Source: Terriglobia bacterium (GTDB taxonomy: Bacteria; Acidobacteriota; Terriglobia; UBA7540). Taken from it: a stretch of 5,550 bases of DNA. The position numbers were made by a program, and so were the translations under genes. A model generated the notes under the pieces. That model saw nothing but the letters and a program-made list of their open reading frames with translations. It had not been told where the DNA came from and did no database searches. Location: positions 1 to 5,550 of the forward strand of contig JASHTR010000245.1 of assembly GCA_030040455.1 (NCBI GenBank). The letters are read 5' to 3'. Shown here in pieces: positions 1 to 5,550 of this stretch; positions within the stretch are counted from its first letter, which is position 1, and every line of letters begins with the position of its first letter.

Positions 1-798
<798 letters not shown>

Positions 799-865
799 TC
801 TTCGACAATGCAAAAACCGTTGTTATTGTACCGACTCAATGGACCTTTCAAACTGAAACTTTTTA

Positions 866-880
866 CTTCCTTCAAGGAGG
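866..880 (+). promoter_or_regulatory. rpoC Shine-Dalgarno site with possible masking hairpin
   Basis: AAGGAGG at 874-880 is a near-perfect Shine-Dalgarno sequence, six bases before the TTG at 887. It fixes the rpoC start, because the next in-frame ATG (938) would remove the conserved N-terminus. Just upstream, CTTCC (866-870) can pair with GGAGG (876-880) across the loop TTCAA, with one G-U pair. That would fold the ribosome-binding site into a small hairpin. The site itself is certain; the hairpin is short and any regulatory role is inference. Confidence 0.85.
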
Positions 881-886
881 CGCAAA

Positions 887-5086
<4,200 letters not shown>

Positions 5087-5098
5087 AGACTTGCTCGC

Positions 5099-5119
5099 TG
5101 GGATTGCTGAAAAATCCCA
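5099..5119 (+). terminator. Stem-loop just after rpoC, weak terminator candidate
   Basis: TGGGATT (5099-5105) pairs perfectly with AATCCCA (5113-5119) around the 7-base loop GCTGAAA. It begins 12 bases after the rpoC stop codon, the right place for an operon end. However, the downstream sequence is AGGCTGCC and has no T-run, so it is not a canonical intrinsic terminator. It could act as a 3'-end stability hairpin or be part of the repeat cluster that follows. Confidence 0.3.
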
Positions 5120-5127
5120 AGGCTGCC

Positions 5128-5164
5128 ATCCCGAGGAGTCCCGCTGGGCGGGACGACGAAGGAT
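5128..5164. repeat. REP-like imperfect palindrome
   Basis: The core is a perfect inverted repeat, GTCCCGC (5138-5144) and GCGGGAC (5148-5154), with the triloop TGG. An outer pair ATCC (5128-5131) and GGAT (5161-5164) encloses it with unpaired bases between. The framing CATCCCGAG ... GACGAAGGATCTCA resembles a dispersed palindromic sequence that I recall from intergenic regions of acidobacterial and related genomes. The inverted repeat is seen directly; membership of a dispersed family is recollection and needs a genome search. Confidence 0.55.
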
Positions 5165-5193
5165 CTCACAGTAAACTCCGCGAGGAGTTTCGC
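5132..5193 (+). repeat. Near-duplicate 13-mer pair CGAGGAGTYYCGC
   Basis: CGAGGAGTCCCGC (5132-5144) and CGAGGAGTTTCGC (5181-5193) match at 11 of 13 bases, 49 bases apart. Each copy contributes to a different hairpin: the first to the GTCCCGC stem, the second to the AAACTCC/GGAGTTT stem. This suggests that the spacer grew by copying or insertion of related modules rather than by random drift. Confidence 0.5.
5173..5190 (+). repeat. Perfect 7-bp hairpin with GCGA tetraloop
   Basis: AAACTCC (5173-5179) pairs with GGAGTTT (5184-5190) around GCGA, a loop of the stable GNRA class. The following bases are CGCTTT, so the T-rich tail is interrupted. As RNA this could be a weak terminator or a stability hairpin; it may equally be one module of the repeat cluster. 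Structure is seen; function is not established. Confidence 0.45.
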
Positions 5194-5196
5194 TTT

Positions 5197-5268
5197 GAGC
5201 TCACAGCCATCAGTAGAGAAAGTCGGAGTGCGAAAGCTCCTTTGCTGATGGCTGAGTGCTGAGAGCTC
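5197..5268. repeat. Long imperfect inverted repeat bounded by GAGCTC
   Basis: GAGCTC occurs at both ends (5197-5202 and 5263-5268). Inside, AGCCATCAG (5205-5213) pairs perfectly with CTGATGGCT (5245-5253). Further in, AAA (5219-5221) can pair with TTT (5241-5243) and GGAG (5225-5228) with CTCC (5237-5240), closing a loop of eight bases. Together this gives a long interrupted stem of about 72 bases. I see no open reading frame in it and no target-site duplication, so it is better called a small palindromic intergenic repeat than an insertion sequence. It ends 24 bases before the next gene. Confidence 0.55.
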
Positions 5269-5271
5269 GGC
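5244..5271 (+). repeat. Degenerate 7-base tandem repeat (GCTGANN)
   Basis: Four successive heptamers run without a gap: GCTGATG, GCTGAGT, GCTGAGA and the decayed GCTCGGC. The first three share GCTGA exactly. They overlap the right arm of the inverted repeat at 5197-5268. Short heptamer tandems of this kind are known from intergenic regions of several bacterial groups; whether this one is present elsewhere in the genome cannot be seen here. Confidence 0.5.
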
Positions 5272-5292
5272 GGAATACGCCGGACGGCTGCC

Positions 5293-5550
5293 ATGATGTT
5301 CCAATGCTGGAAGTGTGGCGCATCCATTGAAGTGGCTTCCGGCGAGAAGGTCAGCCGGGGGGACGAATGCGCGCGTTGCGGCGCGGATGTCCATTGCTGC
5401 CGGAATTGCGAATTTTACGACCCCTCAAAACACAACCAATGCACTGAGACTCAGGCGGAATGGGTTCGTGATAAGGAAGCTTCCAACTACTGCGATTATT
5501 TTCGGCCTCGCCTGAACGATTCACGCCCTGCCCCGGCTGCTTCTTCGAGG
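5293..5550 (+). CDS. Small cysteine-rich protein with two CXXC zinc-ribbon-like pairs, 3' end outside window
   Basis: The first 86 codons are open to the window edge. Seen directly: nine cysteines at 5, 8, 26, 29, 35, 36, 39, 50 and 67. They form CWKCG (5-9), CARCG (26-30) and CCRNC (35-39), then FYDPSKHNQC (41-50), DKEAS (60-64) and NYCDYF (65-70). The two CXXCG pairs 18 residues apart look like a zinc ribbon, and the later cysteines could make a second metal site. From about residue 75 the sequence becomes Pro/Ala/Ser-rich (DSRPAPAASSR), as in a flexible tail. No signal peptide or membrane segment is visible, so it is probably cytoplasmic. The frame opens after a TGA at 5260-5262, and ATG 5293 (or the adjacent ATG 5296) is the first start; no clear Shine-Dalgarno site precedes it. 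The CRNC-FYDP ... CDYF pattern resembles uncharacterised small proteins that I recall from Acidobacteriota and Geobacter relatives. The function is unknown; metal binding is inference. It follows rpoC after 206 bases, so co-transcription is uncertain. Confidence 0.8.
   Translation, partial: MMFQCWKCGASIEVASGEKVSRGDECARCGADVHCCRNCEFYDPSKHNQCTETQAEWVRDKEASNYCDYFRPRLNDSRPAPAASSR

Noticed and set aside
846..864. TTTCA-AAC-TGAAA hairpin followed by TTTTT in the rpoB-rpoC spacer, as an attenuator
   Set aside because: The stem has only five pairs, just one of them G-C, so it is too weak to be called a terminator; a read-through effect cannot be excluded.
5128..5268. CRISPR array or riboswitch in the spacer
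   Set aside because: The repeats are not evenly spaced, differ in sequence and have no unique spacers of constant length; no known riboswitch core is visible.
5087..5292. Promoter for the downstream small gene
   Set aside because: TTGAGC (5195-5200) with TAGAGA (5214-5219) has a spacer of only 13 bases, and TTGCTG (5242-5247) has no matching -10 at 16-18 bases; no convincing sigma70-type pair was found.
5315..5515. Open frame in another register across the cysteine-rich gene
   Set aside because: The register starting at 5293 gives regularly spaced CXXC pairs and a family-like pattern, while this one gives no motif.

Overview
This window is the 3' part of a bacterial RNA polymerase operon followed by a short, hairpin-rich spacer and the start of a small cysteine-rich gene. 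All genes read on the + strand. Nothing in the protein sequences looks transferred, broken or frameshifted. The DNA is GC-rich by eye.

Layout: (1) bases 1-798 encode the C-terminal 265 residues of the RNA polymerase beta subunit (rpoB; its 5' part lies outside the window). (2) Bases 799-886 are an 88-base spacer. It holds a perfect Shine-Dalgarno site and a small hairpin that could cover that site. (3) Bases 887-5086 encode a complete 1399-residue beta' subunit (rpoC) that starts at TTG. (4) Bases 5087-5292 are a 206-base spacer made almost entirely of inverted repeats, a near-duplicate 13-mer and a decaying 7-base tandem repeat. (5) Bases 5293-5550 encode the first 86 residues of a small protein with paired CXXC motifs, still open at the window edge.

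Organism: the beta' protein has the long Gram-negative-type layout, with a lineage-specific insert (SI3) inside the trigger loop and both zinc sites. Its N-terminus (MFRSSPYD) and the style of the downstream intergenic repeats resemble what I recall from Acidobacteriota. I call it a probable acidobacterium from memory of family sequences, without a database search.

How the parts work together: rpoB and rpoC are co-transcribed and encode the two large subunits that form the catalytic cleft of RNA polymerase. The usual downstream partners (rpsL, rpsG, fusA) do not follow directly. The repeat spacer probably marks the end of the operon or a processing region. The most informative observations are: loss of most residues of ppGpp binding site 1 in beta' with site 2 contacts kept; the repeat mosaic after rpoC; a strong hairpin at the end of rpoB; a possible hairpin over the rpoC ribosome-binding site; and the cysteine-rich gene cut by the window edge. 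I see no convincing new defence, mobile or biosynthetic system here.
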